NCBI GenBank assembly: GCA_963842155.1
Contig: CAWJFP010000035.1
Location: forward strand, 1 to 64,000
DNA length: 64,000 nucleotides
Reading direction: 5' to 3'
Source: CAWJFP01 sp963842155
Lineage (GTDB): Bacteria > Pseudomonadota > Alphaproteobacteria > JACZXZ01
Each line of letters begins with the position of its first letter. Position 1 is the stretch's first letter. A program made the translations under genes and the position numbers. Below are positions 18,758 through 27,061 of this stretch, in pieces. The notes beneath the pieces were generated by a model that saw only the letters and a program-made list of their open reading frames with translations, did no database searches and had not been told where the DNA came from.

Positions 18758-19573
18758 ATGAGAGCGATGATCCTGGGTCTCGGACTACTGGCCGCATGGG
18801 CGGCGACCCCGGCCCATGCCACCGAGGATGATGCGGCGCGCGCCGCGCGCTGGCAAGATTTGCGGCATGCCGTCTTCGGCGATCGCGCGATCAAGGACGG
18901 CGCCGGGGTGATAGCGCTCGAGGCGCCGGTACGCGCGCTCGACGCGGCCCTCGTGCCCGTGACCATCACGCTCGCCGAGCCGCAGAAGATCAAGGCGCTC
19001 TATCTCATCATCGACGAAAATCCTGCGCCCCTCGCCGGCACCTTCCATTTCGGCCCGGCGGCGGACGCCGAGATCATCCGCACCCGCGTGCGGGTCGATC
19101 AATATACCCTCATGCATGCCGTGGCCGAGACGAAGGACGGCGGGCTTTTCGTCGCCGAGCGTTTCGTCAAGGCGGCGGGCGGCTGTTCGGCGCCCTCGAC
19201 CAAGGATGCGAAGCTCGCCGCCGAGCGGCTCGGCCAGATGAAGCTCAAGCTCGGCGATGCCGTCACCGCACCCGCCTCCTCGGGCCCCGCGACGCGCGAG
19301 GCCGTGCTGCTGATCAGCCATCCCAACGCCAACGGCATGCAGATGGATCAGCTCACGCGCAACTACATCCCCGCGCGCTTTATCCAGACGATCAAGGTGA
19401 GCCGCGGCGACACGCTGGTCTTCGACCTCGAGGCCGATATCTCGCTCAGCGAGGATCCGGCGATCACCTTCCGCTTCCGGCCCGAGGGCGCCAACGCCCT
19501 CGATGTCGAGGTGCGCGACAGCAGCGCCGCCACCTTCAAGCGGGAATTCGATCTCGGCCCCAAGGGAAGCTGA
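18758..19573 (+). CDS. Quinoprotein dehydrogenase-associated SoxYZ-like carrier
   Basis: The 271-residue product has a signal peptide (MRAMILGLGLLAAWA..AHA), then a SoxY-like beta domain (about 30-150) ending in GGCSAPSTKD, and a SoxZ-like domain (about 165-270) with LISHPNANGMQMDQLT. In SoxY a cysteine on a mobile arm carries sulfur intermediates; here the GGC cysteine is internal between the two domains, as expected for the fused subtype found with PQQ enzymes. It lies 40 bases after the zinc hydrolase. What it carries is not known. Confidence 0.8.
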   Translation: MRAMILGLGLLAAWAATPAHATEDDAARAARWQDLRHAVFGDRAIKDGAGVIALEAPVRALDAALVPVTITLAEPQKIKALYLIIDENPAPLAGTFHFGPAADAEIIRTRVRVDQYTLMHAVAETKDGGLFVAERFVKAAGGCSAPSTKDAKLAAERLGQMKLKLGDAVTAPASSGPATREAVLLISHPNANGMQMDQLTRNYIPARFIQTIKVSRGDTLVFDLEADISLSEDPAITFRFRPEGANALDVEVRDSSAATFKREFDLGPKGS

Positions 19574-19614
19574 CGACGCGGCGTCCTCCGGCTCGCCTGT
19601 CTCCCGAGAGCTTC

Positions 19615-20193
19615 ATGTCGCGCCGCGCGATAGCCGGCATGCATGCGCTGGTCGCGTTCCTGGCCGCGGCCATCCTCGCCGCATACTCCGCGGCGCCTGC
19701 TCGGGCCGATTGGGTGACGGAGCCCGAGGGCTATCGGCTCGACGACTATCGCGCGCCCGTGCCCGACAGCGTCAAGGGCGGCACGGTCGTCCATACGGCC
19801 GAGCTGAAGGCGATGATCGCGCGCGGCGGCGTTGTGCTGATCGACGTGCTGCCGGCGCCGCGGCGGCCCGAAGGCATGCGTCCGGACGCCATCTGGCTGC
19901 CCGAGCCGCGCCGCGACATCCCCGGCAGCATCTGGCTGCCCGACGTGGGGCGCGGGGCGATAAGGCCGGAGGTCGAGCGCTGGTTCCGCGACGAGCTCGC
20001 CGAGGCGACCGGCGGCGATCTCGCGAGACCGGTGGTGTTTTATTGCCTCGACCAATGCTGGATGAGCTGGAACGCCACCAAGCGCGCCATCGCCTTCGGC
20101 TATCGCCATGCCATCTGGTATCCCGAAGGCACGGATGGCTGGCACGAGGCCGGCCTGCCCCTCGCCGAGGTCAAGCCGCGGCCTACGCCTTGA
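19615..20193 (+). CDS. PQQ-dependent catabolism-associated CXXCW motif protein
   Basis: A 192-residue secreted protein with a rhodanese-like fold. The signal peptide ends near PARA, followed by WVTEPEGYRLDDYRAPVP, a characteristic opening. The family signature CLDQCWMSWNATKRA (CxxCW) is near residue 145, and the tail IWYPEGTDGWHEAGLPL is typical. The family is named for its linkage to PQQ alcohol oxidation. It completes a three-gene set with the two upstream ORFs, but no PQQ dehydrogenase or cytochrome lies in this window. Confidence 0.85.
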   Translation: MSRRAIAGMHALVAFLAAAILAAYSAAPARADWVTEPEGYRLDDYRAPVPDSVKGGTVVHTAELKAMIARGGVVLIDVLPAPRRPEGMRPDAIWLPEPRRDIPGSIWLPDVGRGAIRPEVERWFRDELAEATGGDLARPVVFYCLDQCWMSWNATKRAIAFGYRHAIWYPEGTDGWHEAGLPLAEVKPRPTP

Positions 20194-20986
20194 GCTTGTA
20201 GCCCGTGGCGAACATGCGATGGCACAGCAGCAGCAGCAGAATATCGGTCCCCAGCATCACCGCCATCCCGATCGCGAGCGAGCCGTCCGCGCGCCCGATG
20301 AAGCCGTAGCGGAAGCCGTCGATCATGTAGAAGAAGGGATTGACGAAGGCGAAGACGCGGCCCGCCTCGGGCAGGCGCTCGATCGAGTAGAAGGTGCCGG
20401 AGAGGAAGGAGAGCGGCACGACGACGAAATTGGTGACCGCGGCCAGATGATCGAATTTGTCCGCCCAGACCCCGCCGATCACGCCGAGTACCGCAAGCAT
20501 CGTCGAGGCCGCCACGGCGTGGAACAGCACGAAGCGCCAATCGTAGATATGGAAGGGCACGAGGGGCAGGATCGCCAGCCCCACCACGAGGCCGACGGCG
20601 AGCCCGCGCGCCACGCCGCCGATCGTGAAGCCCGCCGTGAGCTCGGCCGCGGACAAGGGCGGCATCAGCACGTCCACGATATTGCCCTGCACCTTGGCGA
20701 TGACGATCGAGGTCGAGGTGTTGGCGAAGGCGTTCTGCACCATCGCCATCATGATGAGGCCCGGCGCCAGGAACTCGGCGAAGGGAAGGCCGCCGACCAT
20801 GCGCGCGCCGCCGCCGAGTGCAAGCGTGAAGATGGCGAGGAAAAGCAGCGTGGTGATGATCGGCGCGACCAGGGTCTGGCCGAAGACCTTGATGAAGCGC
20901 CGCACCTCCTTGAGGCAAAGCGTCCCGAGGCCGATCCAGTTGACGGCACCGATCTGACGGGGACGAGGAGAGGCGAGGTCAGTCAT
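20183..20986 (-). CDS. ABC-2 type transporter permease
   Basis: A 267-residue ABC exporter permease with six predicted membrane spans. The start MTDLASPRPRQIGAVNWIGL at 20986 is preferred over a longer arginine-rich reading. Features of the ABC-2 family include LAPGLIMMAMVQNAFANTST after span 2 and FLSGTFYSIERLPE before the last spans. Its ATPase partner is not adjacent. The gene overlaps the 3' end of the CxxCW gene by 11 bases on the opposite strand. It could be the PedC type linked to PQQ systems or an unrelated YadH-like exporter; I favour the latter. Confidence 0.8.
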   Translation of the reverse strand: MTDLASPRPRQIGAVNWIGLGTLCLKEVRRFIKVFGQTLVAPIITTLLFLAIFTLALGGGARMVGGLPFAEFLAPGLIMMAMVQNAFANTSTSIVIAKVQGNIVDVLMPPLSAAELTAGFTIGGVARGLAVGLVVGLAILPLVPFHIYDWRFVLFHAVAASTMLAVLGVIGGVWADKFDHLAAVTNFVVVPLSFLSGTFYSIERLPEAGRVFAFVNPFFYMIDGFRYGFIGRADGSLAIGMAVMLGTDILLLLLCHRMFATGYKLKA

Positions 20987-21220
20987 GATCGCGCGCGGCC
21001 ACTGTCGAGAAGACTCCTCATCCGCGCGCCGAGGCGCGCGCAGTCTGCCCAAGGATGAAAGGCCGGTCGAGGATCGCCGGGCGAGCCATGGGCCGGCGGA
21101 TGCGAGAGCGATATCCGCTGAGGCGAAACCGCCTCAGTTCTCTTGCCTCCAGCCGATCGGCCGCCGCCTGGGCTTTTCGCGTTTTCACTCGGCGTGAAAA
21201 CGTCCCGGCCGCCGGGCGAC

Positions 21221-21502
21221 CTACGAGCCTTTCTTCTCCTTATAGGCGGTCTCGACGCAGCTCGCCTTCTCGTCGCGGTTCTTGATCCCTGCGCAAGCGG
21301 GATAGGCCTGATTGAGGCGCTTATTGACCTCGATGCAACGGTCCCGAACCGTCTTCGAGCAAGGCGGCCAGCTCTCGCTTGCGGCGCGCGGCGATGCCGC
21401 GGGCTGGGGCGCCGTCATGGTGCCTTGCACGCCCGCTGCTAAAGCAAGCGAGCCCGCAAGCAACGCGCTCGCGAAAACTGCTCCCAGCAACGTCCTGACC
21501 AT
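21221..21502 (-). CDS. Hypothetical small secreted protein
   Basis: The product has 93 residues from an ATG at 21502 preceded by GGAGGAAAAG. A signal peptide (MVRTLLGAVFASALLAGSLALA) is followed by a mature ~70-residue domain with four Cys (PPCSKTVRDRCIEV, YPACAGIKNR, ASCVETAY), which may form two disulfides. The C-terminus is Lys-rich. The family is unknown. It is probably periplasmic, with no clear operon partner. Confidence 0.65.
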   Translation of the reverse strand: MVRTLLGAVFASALLAGSLALAAGVQGTMTAPQPAASPRAASESWPPCSKTVRDRCIEVNKRLNQAYPACAGIKNRDEKASCVETAYKEKKGS

Positions 21503-21712
21503 CTTTTCCTCCGTCTCAGGCCTTCGCTTCAAAGGCTTGAGGGCCATTTTTCATAAGTAACATTGCTTCTTTCATCATAGGCCGTGATGGGGCAGCGGTA
21601 AAGACCCCATGATTTCAATAGGTTGCGTGGCACGCGCGGCGAGCCACAAATTCTTGTGTTGGGATGGGAGGAAGGCCCGCTTTATCCGGCCGCGCCGCGA
21701 GAGGGTCAGGCC

Positions 21713-23057
21713 TCAGATGCAATAGCTCTTGAGCGGCGGGAAGCCGTTGAAGCCGACCGAGGAATAGGTCGCTGTATAGGCGCCGCAGGACAGGATCCGC
21801 ACCTTGTCGCCGGCCTTGAGCGCCAGCGGCAGCTCGTAGGCGCAACGCTCATAGAGGATATCGACGCTGTCGCAGGTCGGCCCCGCCAAGACGACGGGGC
21901 CCGTGGGCCCGCCGTCATGCGGCGCCAACAGGCGGTATTTGATCGCCTCGTCCATCGTCTCGGCGAGACCGGAGAACTTGCCAACGTCGAGATAGACCCA
22001 GCGCTTGGCCTCGCCCGCTTCCTTGGTCGAGACCAGCACGACCTCGGCCTCGATGACGCCCGCATCGCCCACGATGCCGCGGCCGGGCTCGACGATGAGC
22101 TCGGCGAACGGTTCGGGGAAATGCTTGCGCAAGGCGGCCATCACGCCCGCGCCATAGTCCTCGACCGAGGGCACGTCTTGCCGGTAGCGGCTGGGAAATC
22201 CGCCGCCGAGATTGAGCATCCTGAGCCGCTACGCCGCGCGCGGCAAGCTCGGCGTAGAGCGCCGCGATGTCGCGCAGCACTATGTCCCACTGCGCCAGAT
22301 CGGTCTGCTGCGAGCCGATATGGAAGGAGATGCCGGCGGGGTCGAGCCCGAGCGCCTTGGCGCGCAGCATGAGCTCGACGGCCATGGCCGGGGCGCAGCC
22401 GAATTTGCGCGAGAGCGGCCACTCCGCGCCCACATTGTCCACCAGCACGCGGCAGCAGACGCGCGCGCCGGGCGCCGCGACGGCGATCTTATCGAGCTCG
22501 GGCTCCGCGTCGAAGGCGAAGAGGCGCACGCCCTTGTCGAAGGCATGGGCGATGTCGGCCTGCTTCTTGATCGTGTTGCCGTAGGCGATCCGTGCGGGAT
22601 CGATGCCGAGCGAGAGGCAGAGATCGATCTCGCCCCGGCTCGCCGCGTCGAAATAGGAGCCGAGCCGGTTGAGCAGCTTGAGTATCTTGGGCGCCGGGTT
22701 CGCTTTGAGGGAATAATAGACCTGCGCCGGCTCGAGCGACCGGCAGATGGCGAGATAGCTCTGCTCGACGACGTCGAGGTCCACCACGAGACAGGGCGTG
22801 CTCGGCTGCACCTTGTCGAGGAAGGCGGCGATCTTGGGCGTGATGTCGCCGCGCGGAGTTTGCGGCTGCACCACGCGAAAGCGAGGCGTCGTCCGCTTGC
22901 GCGGCTGCGGACGCGCGCGCAGCGGCTCGGCGGCCGGCGCGACTATGGGAGCCGCGTCCGGCGCCATCGCGGCGACGCTCGCGTCGGTCGAGACGTTGTT
23001 GGGATTTTCGTTAGCGCGACGACGGGCGGCCGGGCCGCCCTTATGGGCTACGAACAT
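21713..23057 (-). pseudogene. Ornithine/lysine/arginine decarboxylase, group IV PLP fold, with one frameshift
   Basis: An alanine-racemase-fold decarboxylase that makes putrescine from ornithine. The first frame (start MFVAHKGGPAARR at 23057, AGGGAG upstream) carries TPCLVVDLDVVEQSYLAI, the PLP lysine in VYYSLKANPAPKIL, and FHIGSQQTD. The frame shifts by +1 near 22230, and the rest reads MLNLGGGFPSRYRQDVPS, ELIVEPGRGIVGDAG, GPTCDSVDILYE and VGFNGFPPL. All active-site parts exist, so a single extra base breaks the gene. The N-terminus has an Ala/Pro/Arg-rich extension of about 65 residues, absent from ordinary members. Either a sequencing indel or recent inactivation. Confidence 0.8.
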
Positions 23058-23433
23058 CGATTGCTCCCTCTCGGATCCGGCGTTTTCAGGCCGGGACTGC
23101 CAAAAGAGACGCGACCGTCGTTGCATAACCACAGAGGGCCAGCGGCACGTGCGTATGCGTCAATTTCCGGATATAGAGCTTTTTCCCCAGGAGCAAGAAT
23201 TATTTTCCCTCACGGCGATTTTTTTTGCGATTTTTATGACAAGCGGCTGGCACCGATCGTTCAAGGTGCCGCGCCTAGGGGGCGCCTTGTGCCGACGGCG
23301 TCATTTCCGCGAGCTCACGAAATGTGACGAATTGAAACAATTAACCTTGAACGCGGCGCGGGGCTGCGGCATCCTTTCGGCGGATTCATACCACAATTGA
23401 CCGAAGGCAACGGTCATCGAGGGGGGCGCTGCA
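23058..23433. other. 376-bp divergent intergenic region
   Basis: The stretch between the ODC and CHAP genes is noticeably AT-richer than its surroundings (T-rich run around 23205-23240). It should hold two divergent promoters. I see no ORF, hairpin terminator or recognisable riboswitch. Confidence 0.5.
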
Positions 23434-23910
23434 ATGACGTGGAGGAAGCACGTTGGATTCGTATTTTTGTCGTTGACCGTCGCGTCGATTTTCTCCGGCC
23501 CCGGCTGGGCCGTCCAATGCGCTCCCTACGCGCGCGACATATCGGGCATCGATCTCTACGGCGCCGCTTCGAGCTGGTGGCAGCATGCGAGCGGCGTCTA
23601 TGCGCGCGGCTATCGCCCCGTCATCGGCGCCGCACTCGTCTTCAAGCCCAAGAGGGGCATGCCGTCGGGCCATGTCGCCGTGGTTACCAGGATATTAAGC
23701 GCGCGCGAGATCGAGGTCGACCACGCCAATTGGGGGCATAAGGACCTGCGCGGCAAGGTGCAGCATGACGTGCGGGTGATCGATGTCTCGGAGTTGAACG
23801 ATTGGAGCGAGGTCCGGGTCTGGTATCTGCCGGTCCGCGATTTCGGCTCGAAGGTCTACGACGTTTTCGGCTTCATCTACCCCCCGCGCAAGCGCCTCGC
23901 ATCGCAGTAA
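23434..23910 (+). CDS. Secreted CHAP-domain protein
   Basis: A 158-residue protein with a signal peptide (hydrophobic residues 7-26, cleavage near GWA). The CHAP (NlpC/P60-like) catalytic residues appear as VQCAPYARDISGI (Cys), SGHVAVVTRIL (His) and VDHANWGHKD. Such enzymes cleave peptidoglycan peptides or amide bonds, and this one would act in the periplasm. WWQHASGVYARGYRP and GAALVFKP are typical of small alphaproteobacterial CHAP proteins. It is monocistronic; the next gene is convergent. Confidence 0.85.
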   Translation: MTWRKHVGFVFLSLTVASIFSGPGWAVQCAPYARDISGIDLYGAASSWWQHASGVYARGYRPVIGAALVFKPKRGMPSGHVAVVTRILSAREIEVDHANWGHKDLRGKVQHDVRVIDVSELNDWSEVRVWYLPVRDFGSKVYDVFGFIYPPRKRLASQ

Positions 23911-23944
23911 CCGGCTGCCGGCACCGGGTTAGGTCCGGTCGATC

Positions 23945-24430
23945 CTACGGCGCGGTCGGCAACAGCGGCTCGATGGCCGCGACGATTTCGTGGTCGAGCG
24001 GCGCTACCCGCGAGGGCCAGGCGCCGGCGAGCTGGCCCTCGGCCGTGAGCAGATATTTGTGGAAGTTCCAGCGCGGCGCCCCCGCCTCGCCGAGCTCGGC
24101 GACCACCCAGCGATAGAAGGGATGGGCCGCGGCGCCCGACACCTTTTCCTTGCCGGCGAGCGGGAAATCGACCTGGTAGCTGCTTTCGCAGAAATTCCGG
24201 ATCTGCGCGTTGCTGCCCGGCTCCTGCCCGCCGAAATCGTTCGACGGCACGCCGAGCACGACCAGGCCGCGCGCGCGATAGCGCCGCCACAGCGCCTCGA
24301 GATCGCGATATTGCGGCGTGAAGCCGCATTCGGAGGCGGTGTTCACCACCAAGAGCGGCTTGCCGGCGAAGCGCTTGAGCGGCAGCGGCGCGCCGTCGAT
24401 GGCGGTGAAGCTGAAATCGAAAGCGGACAT
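23945..24430 (-). CDS. Glutathione peroxidase family (thiol peroxidase)
   Basis: A 161-residue thioredoxin-fold peroxidase with Cys in place of selenocysteine: NTASECGFTPQYRDLE. Gln and Trp/Asn partners of the active site lie in GVPSNDFGGQEPG and WNFHKYLL. The bacterial versions often use thioredoxin rather than glutathione as reductant. The ATG at 24430 has AAGGAG nine bases upstream; the long upstream reading is inside the neighbouring cyclase region. A resolving Cys is present in RNFCESSY. Confidence 0.92.
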   Translation of the reverse strand: MSAFDFSFTAIDGAPLPLKRFAGKPLLVVNTASECGFTPQYRDLEALWRRYRARGLVVLGVPSNDFGGQEPGSNAQIRNFCESSYQVDFPLAGKEKVSGAAAHPFYRWVVAELGEAGAPRWNFHKYLLTAEGQLAGAWPSRVAPLDHEIVAAIEPLLPTAP

Positions 24431-24468
24431 GTTAAGGCTCCTTCGGCAAGACTCGCGGGCGAAGACGC

Positions 24469-25488
24469 TCAGCTCGGTGCGAGCGCGAAAAGCGGCAAGG
24501 CCGTCTCCTTGCCGCGCAAGGTCACGGCGCCCAGCGGCTCGGCGCGGAAGGTCGATGGCGGGCCGAGCCGCTCCAGGAGCGCGCCCGAGGCGATCACGCT
24601 GCGCCCGTATTCGCTGCAGGCCTCGAGGATGCGCGCCGTGCTGTTCACCGGATCGCCGAGATAGGCGATCTCGCGCTTGACGCTGCCGATCTCGCCCGAC
24701 ACCACGCGACCCATATGGAGGGCGAAGCGGAAGGCGGGCACCGCGTCGAAGCGCGCCTTGTAATCGGCCCCGCGCGTCTCGATCAGCGCTTGGATCGCGA
24801 GCGCGCAGCGCACGCAACGCGCCTCGGGCAAGCCTTTGTCGGGCGTCCAGGTCACGATCACCTCGTCGCCGACATATTTATGGATTTCGCCGCGATGCTC
24901 CAGGATGGGACCGGAGATCTCGCCGTAGAGCTCGTTCAGCAGCTGGAGGAAGCGCACCCCGCCGATGCGCTCGGCGAGCGCCGTCGAGCCCACGAGGTCG
25001 AGGAAAAGGAAGATGCGCTCCTCCTCGCGCGGGCGATGGTAGCGGCCGCGGATGAAGCGCGTAAGCTCGCCTTGGCCCAGCATGAGGTTCACCTGCATGA
25101 CGAAGTTGGCGAGCAACGAGAAAGCGAGGCTGATGACGAGCGTGCCGACCAGCGGCCAGCCGGGCTCAAGGGGTCCGCTGAGCGGGACGCGGAAGGTGAG
25201 GGCGCCGAGCTCGAGGCCCAGTGTGATGACAACGGCGTAGATGACCGCCTTGAGCGCCAGGAAGCGCGCGAAGGAAAGGCGCTGCAGCCACATCCCCCTG
25301 GCGGAACGGACGAAGAAGACCTCGAACCAGGCGAGCGATGCGCTGATCACGCAGCCGCTGAGCGCACCTTGCGCGAAGGCTTCGAGGCTGCCGCGTGACA
25401 CGCCGAGACCATAGGCCCCGGTGCCGAGCGCGCCGATCAACGCGAAATTGCGCACGATGCGCAATCGTCGTCTCATCTGTTCCGTCAT
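24469..25488 (-). CDS. Membrane class III adenylate/guanylate cyclase
   Basis: A 339-residue protein with an N-terminal membrane domain (about residues 12-135, probably four to five helices) and a C-terminal class III cyclase domain (about 155-330). Metal-binding aspartates are seen in FLFLDLVGSTALAERI and KYVGDEVIVTW; DPVNSTARILEAC lies in the conserved helix. The product, cAMP or cGMP, is most likely cAMP but not proven. The gene follows 38 bases upstream of the peroxidase on the same strand, so the two may be co-transcribed. Confidence 0.88.
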   Translation of the reverse strand: MTEQMRRRLRIVRNFALIGALGTGAYGLGVSRGSLEAFAQGALSGCVISASLAWFEVFFVRSARGMWLQRLSFARFLALKAVIYAVVITLGLELGALTFRVPLSGPLEPGWPLVGTLVISLAFSLLANFVMQVNLMLGQGELTRFIRGRYHRPREEERIFLFLDLVGSTALAERIGGVRFLQLLNELYGEISGPILEHRGEIHKYVGDEVIVTWTPDKGLPEARCVRCALAIQALIETRGADYKARFDAVPAFRFALHMGRVVSGEIGSVKREIAYLGDPVNSTARILEACSEYGRSVIASGALLERLGPPSTFRAEPLGAVTLRGKETALPLFALAPS

Positions 25489-25528
25489 GGGCGCATCTTG
25501 GATGGCGTTCCCCGCGGCAGGCGCCGGC

Positions 25529-25873
25529 CTAGAGAATCCGCAGGATATTCTCCGGCGGGCGGCCGAGCGCCGCCTTGCCGTTGGCGAGCAGGATGGGCCG
25601 CTCGATCAGGATGGGATGGGCGATCATGGCGGCAACGATCTTGTCCTCGTCGAGGCTCTGATCGTCGAGTCCGGCCTGCTTGTAGGCCGGCTCCTTGCTC
25701 CGCAACAGGCCGCGCGCCTTCATGCCGAGGAGCTTGAGGATACGCTTGAGCTCGGTGGCGCTCGGCGGCGTCTTGAGATATTCGACGATGACGGGCTTGA
25801 TGCCGCGCGCCTCGAGCAGTCGCAAGGCCTCGCGCGACTTGCCGCAACGCGGATTATGGTAGAGGGTCGCCAT
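25529..25873 (-). CDS. arsC: ArsC-family arsenate reductase (glutaredoxin type)
   Basis: A 114-residue ArsC/Spx-fold protein. The catalytic Cys is in YHNPRCGKSREALRLL and the oxyanion Arg in HPILIERPILL, as in glutaredoxin-linked arsenate reductase. The length and YLKTPPSATELKRILKLLG are typical. No arsB, arsR or acr3 gene is nearby, so a housekeeping role or another thiol-linked function (YfgD-like) is possible. Confidence 0.82.
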   Translation of the reverse strand: MATLYHNPRCGKSREALRLLEARGIKPVIVEYLKTPPSATELKRILKLLGMKARGLLRSKEPAYKQAGLDDQSLDEDKIVAAMIAHPILIERPILLANGKAALGRPPENILRIL

Positions 25874-25895
25874 CGTCGCTCCCTAGGTCGCCGCA

Positions 25896-26933
25896 CTAAT
25901 GAAGGAGGCCGATCTCGCGGTAGTAGCGCTCGGCTCCCGGATGCAGCGGCAAAGCGAGCCCGTCGAGCGCATGCTCGAGCAAGATCTGCGCGCCGCCGCG
26001 ATGGCCGCCGATGAGCAGCTTGCGCGTGCTGTCGTTCCACAGCGCTTTCGTGATGCCATAGGCCAGCGCCTCGTCCAGCGAGGCCGCGACGACGAGCTCG
26101 GCGCCGACGCCCAGGGTCGCGGTTTCCGCGACGCCGGGATAAGCGCCGTACGGAATGGTCGCGGCGATGAGGAACGAGTGCGCCTTATGCAGCGCCTCGA
26201 GTTCCGCGCCGGCGATCGGCAGCAGGCGGATGGGCGTCGCTTCGGCCAGCTCGACGATGGTGGAGACGGGCATGCCGGCCGTGAGGAAGAAGGCGTCGAT
26301 GCGGCCTTCGCGCAGGGCGTCGATCGCCTGGCCTGGGGCGAGGAAAAGCGGCGTGAGGTCGCGCTGGCGCAGGCGGTAGGCGGCGAGCGCCGCCTCGGCG
26401 TCGACCTCGGTGCCCGAGGCCTCCTCGCCGAGCGAGACGCGCTTGCCCTTGAGCTGGGCGACCCCGACGATGGGCGATTCGGCGCGCACCACGATATGCA
26501 CCATCTCGCGGAAGAGGGTGGCGATGACGCGGAGCTGCGGCAGCGGCGCATGCGCGAAGGCGCCTACGCCGCGATAGGCCGCGTCGGCCACGTCGGCCTG
26601 GGAAAACCCCGCTTCGAGCTTGCCGGCGGCGATGAGCCGGACATTCTCGACCGAGCCCTGCGTGGCTTCGGCGACGGCGATCAGCCCGGGCACGCCGCAG
26701 CTACCGCCCTTCTCGCAGGGCCGCGCGCCGGGCGGACTGCTGATGGCGCTGGCGATGAGGCCGCCGATCGGGAAGTAAGTGCCGCCCGAGGCCGCGGTGC
26801 CGATGCGGAAATAGCGGCTCGCCGGCTCCTCGTCATGCTGGGCCGAGGCCGGCAGGGCGGCGCCCGCGAGAATCGCGACGGAGACGGCGGCGGCCGAAAA
26901 CCGCGCCCGGCGGGGGCGCAAGCGAAGCTCCAT
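25896..26933 (-). CDS. TAXI-family TRAP transporter solute-binding protein
   Basis: A 345-residue periplasmic binding protein with a Sec signal (about residues 12-31, ending ASAQ). YFRIGTAASGGTYFPIGGLIAS matches the TAXI opening, followed by PCEKGGSCGVPGLIAVAEAT, QGSVENVRLI and FSQADVADAAYRG. Its partner would be a fused TRAP 4TM/12TM permease, which is not adjacent, so it is an orphan here. The ligand is unknown; characterised relatives bind small carboxylates. It is 22 bases upstream of arsC on the same strand. Confidence 0.88.
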   Translation of the reverse strand: MELRLRPRRARFSAAAVSVAILAGAALPASAQHDEEPASRYFRIGTAASGGTYFPIGGLIASAISSPPGARPCEKGGSCGVPGLIAVAEATQGSVENVRLIAAGKLEAGFSQADVADAAYRGVGAFAHAPLPQLRVIATLFREMVHIVVRAESPIVGVAQLKGKRVSLGEEASGTEVDAEAALAAYRLRQRDLTPLFLAPGQAIDALREGRIDAFFLTAGMPVSTIVELAEATPIRLLPIAGAELEALHKAHSFLIAATIPYGAYPGVAETATLGVGAELVVAASLDEALAYGITKALWNDSTRKLLIGGHRGGAQILLEHALDGLALPLHPGAERYYREIGLLH

Positions 26934-27061
26934 GAAATCTCTCCCGCGGCGACGTGGGCATTATGGGCCCGCGAGGTCGGCGGTTCAAAGGGATAGGAGA
27001 GGCCAAGGCCGCGGGCGACCGCCCGGCGCTTCGCGCGCCGGGTTCGTGGTAGGGTTCCTCC

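Noticed and set aside
20183..20986. Permease considered as the PedC type of PQQ alcohol systems
   Set aside because: It is on the opposite strand, overlapping the end of the CxxCW gene, and lacks an adjacent ATPase; it looks like a general ABC-2 exporter.
22200..22260. Programmed ribosomal frameshifting in the ODC gene (antizyme-like analogy)
   Set aside because: No slippery heptamer or downstream pseudoknot is apparent, and similar breaks occur in unrelated genes of the window.
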